Positions 32,148 to 44,000 of a stretch of 64,000 nucleotides of DNA are shown in pieces. The notes under the pieces were generated by a model. That model was not told the DNA's origin and ran no database searches. It saw only the letters and a list, made by a program, of their open reading frames with translations. The stretch comes from Stomorhina lunata (Eukaryota > Arthropoda > Insecta > Diptera > Rhiniidae): contig OW121744.1 of the NCBI GenBank assembly GCA_933228675.1, positions 99,052,026 through 99,116,025 on the forward strand, read 5' to 3'. Numbering within the stretch: position 1 is the first letter of the stretch; the number at the start of each line of letters is the position of its first letter. The translations under genes were made by a program, and so were the position numbers.

Positions 32148-33171
32148 CCCAGTAAAACTTTTCATTACCAAATAATGAGTTAAACAGTTAAACTATTGAA
32201 CACGAACTACTTACTCATTCGCTGTTTAAGTCATTACATTAACATGGGGATGTCATTGGAGGCAAGTACTTACCAATTGCAGAAAAGTAATGACTTGGGT
32301 AAGCAATTTGAAAGCAACAACAACAACAGCAACAACTTTTTTGTTGTTGTTTTATTAAAAACATATATTTTTAAACGAAATACAAATTTTTTTTATGATC
32401 CCATGGGGGCTCGAACCCAGCTCGAACCCTCCGACTGCTAGGCAGAGACTCTTCCACTGAGCTACTTCATATGTTGAAAACTTAGCAGCTTATAATTAAT
32501 ATAAACAGTTTTTATTTTTAGATCCAAAATCATGTGAAAATAACTTTGTTTTTCCCTGCTTTTTTTTGCTTTGTTGTAATTTTTGGAAAAATATTTTTAT
32601 ACGATTTTTTGTAATTATTTTAAAACTTTTTTTAAATTATTTTAAAACTTAAACAATTTAAATCTTCCCAGTAAAACTTTTCATTACAAAAATAATGAGT
32701 TAAACAGTTAAACTATTGAACACGAACTACTTACTCATTCGCTGTTTAAGTCATTACATTAACATGGGGATGTCATTGGAGGCAAGTACTTACCAATTGC
32801 AGAAAAGTAATGACTTTGGTAAGCAATTTGAAAGCAACAACAACAACAGCAACAACTTTTTGGTTGTTGTTTTATTAAAAACATATATTTTTAAACGAAA
32901 TACAAAATTTTTTTTATGATCCCATGGGGGCTCGAACCCAGACCCTCCGACTGCTAGGCAGAGACTCTTCCACTGAGCTACTTCATATGTTGAAAACTTA
33001 GCAGCTTATAATTAATATAAACAATTTTTATTTTTAGATCCAAAATCATGTGAAAATAACTTTGCTTTTTTGCTTTGTTGTAATTTTTGGAAAAATATTT
33101 TTTACGATTTTTTGTAATTATTTTAAAACTTTTTTTAAATTATTTTAAAATTTAAACAATTTAAATCTTCT
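32148..33171 (-). repeat. Tandem duplication (519 bp) carrying a tRNA-derived SINE
   Basis: Two direct copies start at CCCAGTAAAACTTTTCATTA (32148 and 32667). On the minus strand each has a tRNA-like head: box A TAGCTCAGTGG and box B GGTTCGAGCCC about 40 bases apart, followed by an A/T-rich and CAACAA-rich body. Copy 1 has a small internal duplication at box B (GCTCGAACCC twice). The acceptor stem does not pair, so these are not working tRNA genes. The 32196-32441 and 32716-32919 ORFs are incidental. Confidence 0.8.
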
Positions 33172-33498
33172 TTTTTGTATAAGTTTTTACATAAGATTGA
33201 CTCTTACTTACTTAAATGTTACAACCTGTTAAGGTCAAAGTCCGAGCATATTTTAGAATTCCATGGATTTCGATCTTGTGAGAATATTCTCCAATTTTAT
33301 AGGCCAAGCTTTGAAAAATTTTCCTCTACTTGGTCTTTCTATCGAAGTTTCGGACATCCTCCTCTAATATTAGGTAGTGGGACATTTCAATTCTAATTTT
33401 ATCCTCTTCATTGTATTTTTTTTTTTTCAAGAGAGGGTTACTGGCCCGTAATCCTAACCCATTTTTATCGATCTTATGGGACAACTCTCGGAACATGT
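33172..33498. other. Unassigned intergenic sequence
   Basis: A 73-residue ORF at 33175-33396 has no recognisable domain. GGTTACTGGCCCGTAATCC at ~33435 has a less AT-rich, transposon-like composition, but I cannot name the source. Confidence 0.35.
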
Positions 33499-35467
33499 AA
33501 ACTCACAATATTAATGGGTGTTAAACTAGCTCCCCGGGTGATACCATGAGGAGGTGTGTGTCCACAGTTGAGATGAAGGATGACCCAGATAAGTTGGGCT
33601 TACCAAGTTAAGACCAATTAGAATCGTGTTTGGTATTCAACATCCCCTACCTAATCAAAATTGACTCATGATGGTATTTTTTCATTAACGTGAGTTAGTT
33701 ATACAAATTTTTTTACAGAAGATAATATTTAAGTTCTTAAAATTCAAAAATTATTAAAAAAGACTCTTTTAATAAAAAAAAAAAAAACTAAAAAAAATTG
33801 TTGCCCTTGGTGGGATTTGAACCGGGGCCATTCAGTTTAAATCCATCTTAATTACAAATAAGTACTTCTGTAATAACTTATTATTTATTCGGATGGTATG
33901 TTGTAGTCGTTACAAGGTAACCAGTTATCAGAGTACTTGCCATTACCAAAGTTTTGCTGGGTATTTAGATGACACTGTTGTTCTGATCCACCCAAAATAT
34001 ATTTTTCCAAGCACTGTAATTTTCCAGGTCAATCACACCAAGCGCCTTTAAAACTTTTTTTATACTTTATGCGTCTACCAGAGTCTCAGCATTAATTCTA
34101 TAATATAAAAAGTACCTGGGCGGCCGAGCCTTGCTCGGAGATTTATGATAAGCATTTCGAGGCAAATTTTAAAGTTTTCATACATTTTATTCTATGAATT
34201 AAATCGTAAACTGTGCAGTTGATCTTTAGCAAAGTTGTTGCATATGAGCCCACGAAGTTTTTTTAAATGGTATGAACAATTACCGATAGGTGGCGACACT
34301 GAAGATTACTAAAAATGAATTAAATCGTAAGCTGGGGGGTTACCGCTTAACTCGGTTCAAAAGAAATTATTTTCGAAACACGATGCTTTAAGCATAAAAA
34401 TTCAAACAGTTTTATTTTCGAATCGAGATACGCAGTTACCCCCTGTGCATTTGAACAGGCTATAATCTTTAGCAAAGTTTTTCCACATGAGTCGATGAAG
34501 GTTTCTTAGTTGGTATGAACAAGTTTCGACAGGTGGCGCCACTGAAAATTGCACAAAGTGAATTAACTCGTAAGCAGTGCATTTTATCATGCTATGATCT
34601 TTAGCAAACTCGCTACTCGTTCTAAGTCGGTATGACCAATTTCCAAGATTACTCATATTAAACTATGCATTTGATCATGTGCATTTGATAGGACAAAATG
34701 AATAAAATGATTCAAAATTAATTGGATATTTGTGTATCGTCTTTTATCTAAATTTATTTTAGTTCGTTAGTACTTTATAGAATAAAATGTATGAAAACTT
34801 TAAAATTTGCCTCGAAATGCTTATCATAAAGCTCCGAGCAAGGCTCGGTCGCCCAGGTACTTTTTATATTATAGAATTAATACTGAGACTCTGGTAGACG
34901 CATAAAGTACAAAAAAAGTTTTAAAGGCGCTTGGTGTGATTAACCTGGAAAATTACAGTGCTTGGAAAAATATATTTTGGGTGGATCAGAACAACAGTGT
35001 CATCTAAATACCCAGCAAAACTTTGGTAATGGCAAGTACTCTGATAACTGGTTACCTTGTAACGACTACAACATACCATCCGAATAAATAATAAGTTATT
35101 ACAGAAGTACTTATTTGTAATTAAGATGGATTTAAACTGAATGGCCCCGGTTCAAATCCCACCAAGGGCAACAATTTTTTTTAGTTTTTTTTATTAAAAG
35201 AGTCTTTTTAAATGATTTTTGAATTTTAATAACTTAAATATTATCTTCGGTAAAAAAATTTGTAAAATTAACTCACGTTAATGAAAAAAATACCATCATG
35301 AGTCAATTTTGATTATGTAGGGGATGTTGAATACCAAACACGATTCTAATTGGTCTTAACTTAGTAAGCCCAACTTATCTGGGTCATCCTTCATCTCAAC
35401 TGTGGACACACACCTTCTCATGGTATCACCCGGGGAGCTAGTTTAACACCCATTAATATTGTGAGTT
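33499..35467. repeat. 1.97-kb near-perfect palindrome
   Basis: The outer arms 33499-34107 and 34863-35467 are inverted copies differing by only a few substitutions and small A-tract indels (AACTCACAATATTAATGGGT / ACCCATTAATATTGTGAGTT). The centre (34108-34862) is a separate repeat with its own inverted ends, GTACCTGGGCGGCCGAGCCT and its complement. The arms include a segment ending GTTTTGCTGGG that shares its terminus with the SINE at 32.1 kb. No ORF of merit. Confidence 0.9.
34108..34862. repeat. Central repeat of the palindrome (CCGAGC-hairpin family)
   Basis: Inverted ends each contain the hairpin CCGAGC-CTT-GCTCGG and AAGCATTTCGAGGCAAAT. The interior has three to four ~130-bp sub-repeats with ATCTTTAGCAAAGTT and GGTGGCGCCACTGAAAATT. 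Same family as 2940-3720 in the pdm3 intron. Confidence 0.75.
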
Positions 35468-35957
<490 letters not shown>

Positions 35958-36741
35958 TGTTCGTTTAAGAATATAAGATATAACTCTTGGGGTACCTGCC
36001 TTGGAACTCCATTTTTTACTCCATTTTATATCCATTTTTTACAGAACACATCTATTAGTTTATCCAACAAAGAGCTCTACTAATTATGGTTGAAATCCCC
36101 ATTTTTTCACTTATATTTATTTTCAATATTTAAGTCGCAATTCTTAACGGAATTTGAAAATATTCGTCAGAAGTTAACCCAAAACAGAACCCTACTAATT
36201 TTGGCTAAAGTCCGTCCAATGGTAGGAGTACCTGCCTTGGACTTACACTTAAATGCAATTTGATTAAAAAGTTAAGCCTAAACGACTGCAACACTTTTTG
36301 CTTAAGTTGTGCGTAACAATTTATGTGACTTTTTTCAAAAAATTTTGAACTTTGTTTTACGATCGTTTAATTTCGGTGAATTTTTTTTTCGCTTAATCTA
36401 AACTTTCGCCTTTCACTTGATTGAGGTGGCAACACCGAGCAAAACCGAGCCAACTTAGTTTTTGTCAAAAGAAAATCGAAAACAATGAATTTTGTAAAGC
36501 TTTTTTGATTTCCCAATTTGTATTTTTCATGGCAAAATTATGAAATGTTATGATATGTGTTTTTGTGTCTGTCTGTAACATCCACTAATAGTTTTAGAAA
36601 AAAGTAAAATTTCTAAAGTTCTTGAACGGATATTTTAGCGGTATATGTTCCGACCTTTATAATTTATATTTTAAGGGTTTTCCAACTTCTGATAAATCTA
36701 AGTCTCCAATAGACTTAGGGTATGAGATGAATACATATTAA
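35958..36741. repeat. Unassigned region with a diverged ~120-240 bp direct repeat
   Basis: GGGTACCTGCCTTGGAACTCC (35989) resembles GGAGTACCTGCCTTGGACTT (36225), and CTACTAATTATGGTTGAAAT (36077) resembles CTACTAATTTTGGCTAAAGT (36193). Probably an old transposon fragment. No ORF. Confidence 0.45.
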
Positions 36742-37182
36742 CCCTTCTACTTTCCTTGGATTTGTGCCCTTCATATGACCCTTTGGCTCAATAAGACCCA
36801 ACAATGAAATATTAACAAAATTTCATACTTAACATAGGATTTTTTTAATTTAAGACCAGCATTCGGGGAAAGACCTACATATATTGCAACTGGCAGGGAA
36901 AACTTCTGCGGGAAGTGAATTCCACATAAGGTGGAATTAAGCTTAAAATATCGCTTGTTGGGTCATATTGACCCAAAGGACATTGAATGTGTGTAAATCG
37001 TGTTTTGAAATGTAGAGGGGGGAGGAGTAATTTTGATTTTATTATTTTTGTTTTTTTGATATATGATTTTCTACCCTGTAATTGATAAATTAAAGTTTCA
37101 CGTTGATATCTTATTATTTAAGGGAAAAATTTTGCGTTTGAAAAACAAAATTGAGTCAAATTGACAAAGGAGTGTATAAGGG
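36742..37182. mobile_element. piggyBac-type MITE, 441 bp, TTAA target site
   Basis: Flanked by TTAA at 36738-36741 and 37183-37186. Ends are CCCTTCTACTTTCCTT and, on the other strand, CCCTTATACACTCCTT. A strong inner inverted pair, GACCCAACAATGAAATATT (36800) against AATATCGCTTGTTGGGTC (36947), makes a hairpin. It differs in sequence from the 24.67-kb element, so it is a second family. Confidence 0.88.
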
Positions 37183-37222
37183 TTAAGAAAGTCTATCTAA
37201 TAGGAAAAAATGTATAAAGTAT

Positions 37223-37758
37223 GAAACACAATTGGAACGAACGACCAATTTTTCGGAACGAATATTCGTCGTTAGAAATAGAACATATGGGTTTATATGA
37301 GTCTGCTTACAATTGATGCGTACGACGAAATTCATCGTGCGTATCGAACAGTGCGATAGGTTTATTTCTATTTCATACGCAGACGAACGACGACAAAACT
37401 GGTTTAGAGTGGCTGTATTTCTATTTCTGTTGTAAAATATTAGAAATTATTTGTGTTCTTATTAAATATGGTCACCTTATAAAATGTAAACAAAAATATT
37501 TATTTCAAATAAAATTATTTTAATATAATAATCTTGTCAATTAGTAAAAAGAAACAAATTAAAAAAAATGCAAATTTTGTGAGAGCGCGATTTTTCCGTG
37601 TAAGTGTAAGTAATTTGTGCAAATAAAAAAGCAAGAAAAATGGCGTCAACAACGTTTATTCGTCGCAAATGTGTTCAATGGACGAATTTACAATACAAAT
37701 TTTTAAAGCCGAATTCGTCGTGCTAGACGAAATTAGTCATTCGTCCCAATTGTGTTTC
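37223..37758. mobile_element. MITE with ~30-bp inverted ends GAAACACAATTGG
   Basis: Left end GAAACACAATTGGAACGAAC then GACCAATTT; right end, on the other strand, GAAACACAATTGGGACGAAT then GACTAATTT. Internal CGTACGACGAAATTCATCGT motifs also recur inverted. No clear target duplication, so the superfamily is open. Confidence 0.75.
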
Positions 37759-37922
37759 TACCTTTAATCATTTTTCAAAATAGAATCAATAAAACAACAT
37801 GACAATGTATAAAACATAATTTTGTATTTGCTTTAAAAACAATCACATACTTAATCTAAATCTTAAAATAATAAAACACTTTATAAAAAATTAACATAAA
37901 TCAAATACATATGTAGTTCTCA
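37759..37922 (-). other. Probable 3' untranslated region of the UNC93-like gene
   Basis: AT-rich, directly downstream (minus strand) of the TGA. No standard AATAAA on the minus strand was seen in this interval, so the polyadenylation site is not set. Confidence 0.4.
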
Positions 37923-38001
37923 TCACAATTCACTTTTTTCCTGTGTCTTGACAGCCGCATATTTTTCTTTCTTCGAAACTCGATATTCAATAATGCCATA
38001 G
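37923..38001 (-). CDS. CG4928: UNC93-like exon 6 (C-terminus)
   Basis: Acceptor TCTTTTTCAG. Reads YGIIEYRVSKKEKYAAVKTQ, EKSEL and TGA (37925-37923). A hydrophilic, Lys-rich cytosolic tail. Confidence 0.93.
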
Positions 38002-41000
38002 CTGAAAAAGATATAAATAGAAAATTATTGAAACCAAAAACTGATAAGATTGAAAAAAATTGGTTACTCACCCTGTACAGCCCACCAATAACACAGCCAT
38101 TAATATTAACAATTTGATGTCGGTACACAGTTGAGAACTGATGACATAGCCAATAACAGAGCCACTAGATTCCCATAATCTAAAGTTACTATAGCCGGCA
38201 ATGAGATTTTTGGGGAAAAGTATGCCATAGAAAGCTAACAAAAATATAAAGATTAAAAATAAATTAGTATAATGATGATCAAAGAAATGAAATAATCAAA
38301 TTCTTTAAAAAGTTCATAATTTTTCATTATTAATTGATAAGAATCTTATATGTTTTTCTCAACAAAAGACTCAAACAAAGAACTTTTGTTTAATAACAGT
38401 CAAATTTAAAAACTGTTAAAACTCTTTGTAACATTTAAGTATTAAACATGTCACCATCCGATAACAGAAATTCCAAGAATTTAACAGAATATTTTGGTAA
38501 CAGTTAGCTAAGCTCTATTATTAAAGCTTTTCTCTAACTAATGTTTACAGATTTATTAATGTACATTTCAGCTTACACAAGCTTTAACGTTAACGGGACT
38601 TTAACAGAACTGTTATATCAAACCGAAGCTTGTGGTGTTGATACAGCTTTTGTACTGTTATTAACACTCACATTTGCATAAGATAAAGCTTTCAGTGTTC
38701 ATTAAAGAATTTGCTTGCAGTAACATTTTGTGTGATAAAAACTTATATAAAAGCTTACCATTAATAATAACCAGCCAAACTCCGTCACATATACCCCAGA
38801 TGGCAGCAAAAGCACAATATTTCAAGAAGTCACCCTGTTTCGCTTCATAGAAATACATATAACCAAAAAGAAATAGATTAAGCAAAGCACACAGCACAGC
38901 CAACTTAACACGACCCAATTTCTCGGCAACACCACCAGCAAAGCCAGCAGCAATAGCGTTGGCAACACCAAAACAAATCATAGCAAAGCCAATATTGGAA
39001 ATACCCCAGCCACAGGCGACGAATGACTAGAAAACGATAAGAAAAAAGTTTTTGTAAATAGCAAAGATGTCCGTGGGAAGAGTTTTTTATATAGAAAAGT
39101 TGGCGTCGGTGGGAAGAGTTTTCTATATAGAAAAGTTGTCTTCGGTGGAAAGAGTTTTCTATACAGAAAAGTTGTCGTCGGTGGAAAGAGTTTTCTATAT
39201 AGAAAAGTTGTCGTCGGTGGGAAGAGTTTTCTATATAGAAAAGTTGTCGTTGGTGGGAAGAGTTTTCTATATAGAAAAGTTGTCGTCGGTGGGAAGAGTT
39301 TTCTATATAGAAAAGTTGTCGTCGGTGGGAAGAGTTTTCTATATAGAAAAGTTGTCGTCGGTGGGAAGAGTTTTCTATATAGAAAAGTTGTCGTCGGTGG
39401 GAAGAGTTTTCTATATAGAAAAGTTGTCGTCGGTGGGAAGAGTTTTCTATATAGAAAAGTTGTCGTCGGTCTGAAGAGTTTTCTATATAGAAAAGTTATC
39501 GCTAGGTCCTGTTTTCTGTAGAAAAGTTGCCGCTATGTCAAGTTTTCTATAGAAAAATTGTCGCTAGGTCAAGTTTTCTATAGAAAAGTTGGAGCTAGGT
39601 CAAGTTTTCTATAGAAAAGTTGGCGCTAGGTCAAGTTTTCTATAGAAAAGTTGGCGCTAGGTCAAGTTTTCTATAGAAAAGTTGGCGCTAGGTCAAGTTT
39701 TCTATAGAAAAGTTGGCGCTAGGTCAAGTTTTCTATAGAAAAGTTGGCGCTAGGTCAAGTTTTCTATAGAAAAGTTGGCGCTAGGTCAAGTTTTCTATAG
39801 AAATGTTGGCGCTAGGTCAAGTTTTCTATAGAAAAGTTGGCGCTAGGTCAAGTTTTCTATAGAAAAGTTGGCGCTAGGTCAAGTTTTCTATAGAAAAGTT
39901 GGCGCTAGGTCAAGTTTTCTATAGAAAACTTGTTGTTGGGTCAAGTTTTCTATAGAAAACTTTTCGCTGGGTCAAGTTTTCTATAGAAAACTTGTCGCTG
40001 GGTTAAGTTTTCTATAGAGAAGTTGTGGCTGGGTTAAGTTTTCTATAGAGAAGTTGTAGCTGGGTTAAGTTTTCTATAGAAAACTTGTCGCTGGGTCAAG
40101 TTTGCTAAAGAAAACTTGAAGCTGGGTCAAGTTTTCTAAAGAAAACTTGTAGCTGGGTCAAGTTTTCTATATAGAAAACTTGTCGCTGGGTCAAGTTTTC
40201 TATAGACAACTTGTCGCTGGATTAAGTTTTCTATAGAAAACTTGTCGCTGGGTTAAGTTTTCTATAGAAAACTTGTCGCTGGGTCAAGTTTTCTATAGAA
40301 AACTTGTCGCTTGGTTAAGTTTTCTATAGAAAACTTGTTGCTGGGTCAAGTTGTCTATGGAAAACTTGTCTCTGGGTCGTGTTTTATATAGAAAACTTGT
40401 CGCTGGGTCAAGTTTTCGATAGAAAAGTTTTTGCTTGTCTATAGAAAAAATTTCGCTGGGATAATGAACTTACCTTCGTAAAATCCACAGCCAAGAAAGC
40501 CTCCTCCAGTCCAATAAACATGGTTATGGGAAGCATTAACAATTGACGTTTTTTCTTTAACATACTGAGAGTGGCCATTAAAAGTTTCAGGCCAGTCATA
40601 TCATCACCACCGGTTTCACGCTTTTTGACACCGTACCTTCAAATTAGAACCCAAAGATAAAAATGTATTTTCCAAAAACTTCTGACATGACAAACCTCTT
40701 TAGTGAATCCACCCCAAAGACAATCAATATCACCGCCACTGCCATACACACCAAAAATATCGAGTTCAATAACTGAATCTTACCGGGCTCTGGAGGTACT
40801 AGATTAGGATTTACTTCAGCCTTTACATTAGGGCAAAAGCGGGCACCACATAGTTGCCCTACCAAATCCACTGCGTTTGAGGCATTAGCGGAGCTCGTTG
40901 CATTTCCTTCGTCAGCTGAGGATAGGGATAGAATTGAGGAGGATATTAAATTACCCCATACCTGGGCCATTTGGTAGAATATAAAGAAGAGCCCGAAAAA

Positions 41001-44000
41001 TTTTACGGTATTGACATCTTTCGAAGATTTTTGTCCCCGAACTTGTGTCAAAGCTTCGGCTACGGTCGAGAGGTAAGTGCATTTGGCACACCATAGAGGT
41101 CCACCACCAAAGCCCACCATAAGACCGGCAGGTATAAGTGTCTTAAAACGGGGATAGAATTGGGCAACTATATAGGGCATATAGGCAAAGAAAGCCAGGG
41201 CCATGGTGATTTTAACGCCAAACCATCTAGAAAATATATGCATGATATGAAAGTATCCATAATTTTTAATAAATTTTTGCAACACCTAAAAATATGCTAT
41301 AGAATCCAGATTTTTCTTACTATACAGAACCTTTATAATTTCCTTTTTTAATCAAATCTAAGTAAAAACTTATATAGAAATTTCATTTAAATGATAGCTT
41401 ATTTTGTAGGTCATCAATTTTTTATAACCCACAAAAACATGACAAAATTCATCCTGAAACTTTATAATAGTCTAATTATAGGCGCTATAGATATCCCATT
41501 CGTATGGAATTTTACTTAAGCCATAAACTCTTATAATTTCCTATTTATATTCCATAGAAATATAACAGACACTATTATTTTTTTACGACGCAATAACATT
41601 CAACATTAAGGAAAACTTTAAGTTAATTAATTTATTAGGAAAATTAAATCCGTTTTAAATGTCTCTTTTTAGGCTGTTAAAAATAATCAAAATCTAAAAA
41701 TATAAAAACCATAAAAGCTTAAGCGTTACTGTGGTTTGCAACAGCCTCTAAAAATATTCTACTCTTACCAAGAATTTCTATAATCAAGATTTGCTGCTAC
41801 AACCTCATGGTATGAGTGTTTGGCAAGCCAGACATTTCCATAGTCTATCACTAGGGGTTTAATAATGGAAATAATCGTAAACACTTTATTCAATTATTTA
41901 ATTATCTTCTATAAGTCGATTAAATTCTCTTAGGTTTTGTTTTAGTTCATAGCCAAAGAAATTCTTTGCTTACAAAAGTATATAGATACAGCTAAGAAAT
42001 GAATATAAATAAATTAATTAATTGCATACTTTTAGGTATCCAATGAATTCCCTGCAGTTTTGATGTGTATAATATCTATAAGGAATTTTTTTGTGTGGAC
42101 AATGTAAAATAAGTTATTAAATACTCGCATATATTAAAAATTTCCGGAAATATTTATAGTTTATTAATCTCATAGTGCATACTTTGGGGCATTTATATAA
42201 AATTAAAAGAGCATAAAAGAGAAATAATAATTTAGTTGAGACACATTTTCCTATAGAAAAATTTCTTTGAAACAACTTTTTTACAGAAAATTTTCTTTGA
42301 GGCAAATTTGTCTATAGTAAAATTTCTTGTTGACAAATTTTTCTATAGAAAAATTTCTTGGAGACAAATTTTTCTATAGAAAAATTAATTTGAGACAATT
42401 TTTTCTATGGAAAAATTTCTTTGAGACAAATTTTTCTTTTTAGACAAATTTCTTGGAGACAATTTTTTCGATAGATACTTTCTTGGAGACAAATTTTTAT
42501 ATAGAAAAATCTCTTGCAGACAAATTTTTTTATAGAAAAATTTCTCCGAGACAAATTTTTCTATAGAAAAATTTCTTTGAGACTAATTTTTCTATAGAAA
42601 AATTTATTGGAGACAAATTTTACTATAGAAAAATTTTTTGGATACAACTTTTTCTATAGAAAAATTTCTTGGAGACAAATTTTTCTATAATAAAATTTCT
42701 TGGAGACAATTTTTTCTATAGAAAAATTTCTTGGAGACAAATTTTTCTATAGAAAAATTTCTTGGAGACAAATTTTTCTATAGAAAAATTTTTCCATAGA
42801 AAAATTTCTTGGAGACAAATTTTTCTATAGAAAAATTTCTTGGAGACAAATTTTTCTATAGAAAAATTTCTTGGGGACAAATTTTTCTATAGAAAAATTT
42901 CTTGGAGACAAATTTTTCTACAGAAAAATTTCTTGGAGACAAATTTTTCTATAGAAAAATTTTTTGGAGACAAATTTTTCTATTGAAAAATTTCTTCGAG
43001 CAAAATTTTTCTACAGAAAAATTTCTTGGAGACAAATTTTTCTATAAAAAAATTTCTTGGAGACAAAAAAATTTTTCTATAGAAACATTTCATGGAGACA
43101 AATTTTTCTATAGAAAGATTTCTTGGAGAAAAATTTTTCTATAGAAAAATTTTTTGGAGACAAATTTTTCATTAGAAAAATTTCTCTGAGACAAATTTTT
43201 GTATAGAAAAATTTCTTTAAGACAAAGTATTCAATAGAAAAATTTCTTTAAGACAAATTTGTCCATAGAAAAATTTCTTAAAAACAAATTTTTCTACAGA
43301 AATACTTCGTGAAGAAAAATTTTTCTATAGAAAAATTTCTTGAAGACAAATTTTTCTATAGGAAAAATTCATGGAGACAAATTTTTCTATAGAAAAATTT
43401 TTTTTGACACAAATTTTTTTATAGAAAAATTTTTTGGAGACAAATTTTTCCATAGAAAAATTTCTCTGAGACAAATTTTTGTATAGAAAAATTTCTTTAA
43501 GACAAAGTATTCAATAGAAAAATTTCTTTAAGACAAATTTGTCCATAGAAAAATTTCTTAAAAACAAATTTTTCTACAGAAATACTTCCTGAAGAAAAAT
43601 TTTTCTATAGAAAAATTTCTTGAAGACAAATTTTTCTATAGGAAAAATTCATGGAGACAAATTTTTCTATAGAAAAATTTTTTTTGACACAAATTTTTCT
43701 ATAGAAAAATTTTTTTGACACAAATTTTTCTTTAGAAAATTTTTTGACACAAATTTTTCTTTAGAAAATTTTTTTTGACACATAATTTTCAATAAAAAAA
43801 TTTTTTTGACACAAATTTTTCTATAGAAAATCTTTTTGACACAAATTTTTCTATAGGAAAATTTTTTTGATACAAATTTTTCTATAGAAAAATTTTTTTG
43901 ACACAAATTTTTCTATAGAAAAATTTTTTTGACACAAATTTTTCTTTAGAAAATTTTTTGACATAAATTTTTCTATAGAAAAATTTTTTTGTCACAAATT

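Larger units (their letters stand above)
39027..40473 (-). other. UNC93-like intron 3 (1447 bp), almost entirely minisatellite
   Basis: Acceptor CTAG at 39030-39027 and donor GTAAGT at 40473. Repeat units begin about 40 bp from the acceptor and the last recognisable unit ends about 15 bp from the donor, so ~95% of the intron is tandem repeat. Confidence 0.92.

Noticed and set aside
32401..32985. Two tRNA genes on the minus strand
   Set aside because: Box A and box B are present but the acceptor stem does not pair and the T stem is imperfect; they sit in duplicated SINE-like units.
33800..33830. tRNA T-arm-like GGTTCAAATCCCACC in the palindrome arms
   Set aside because: No box A at the right spacing and no acceptor stem.
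39067..39474. 135-residue ORF of a perfect 12-residue repeat (VGRVFYIEKLSS)
   Set aside because: It exists because 36-bp units are divisible by three, and it lies antisense inside an intron. Tempting as a repeat protein, but without a promoter, start context or ends beyond the array.
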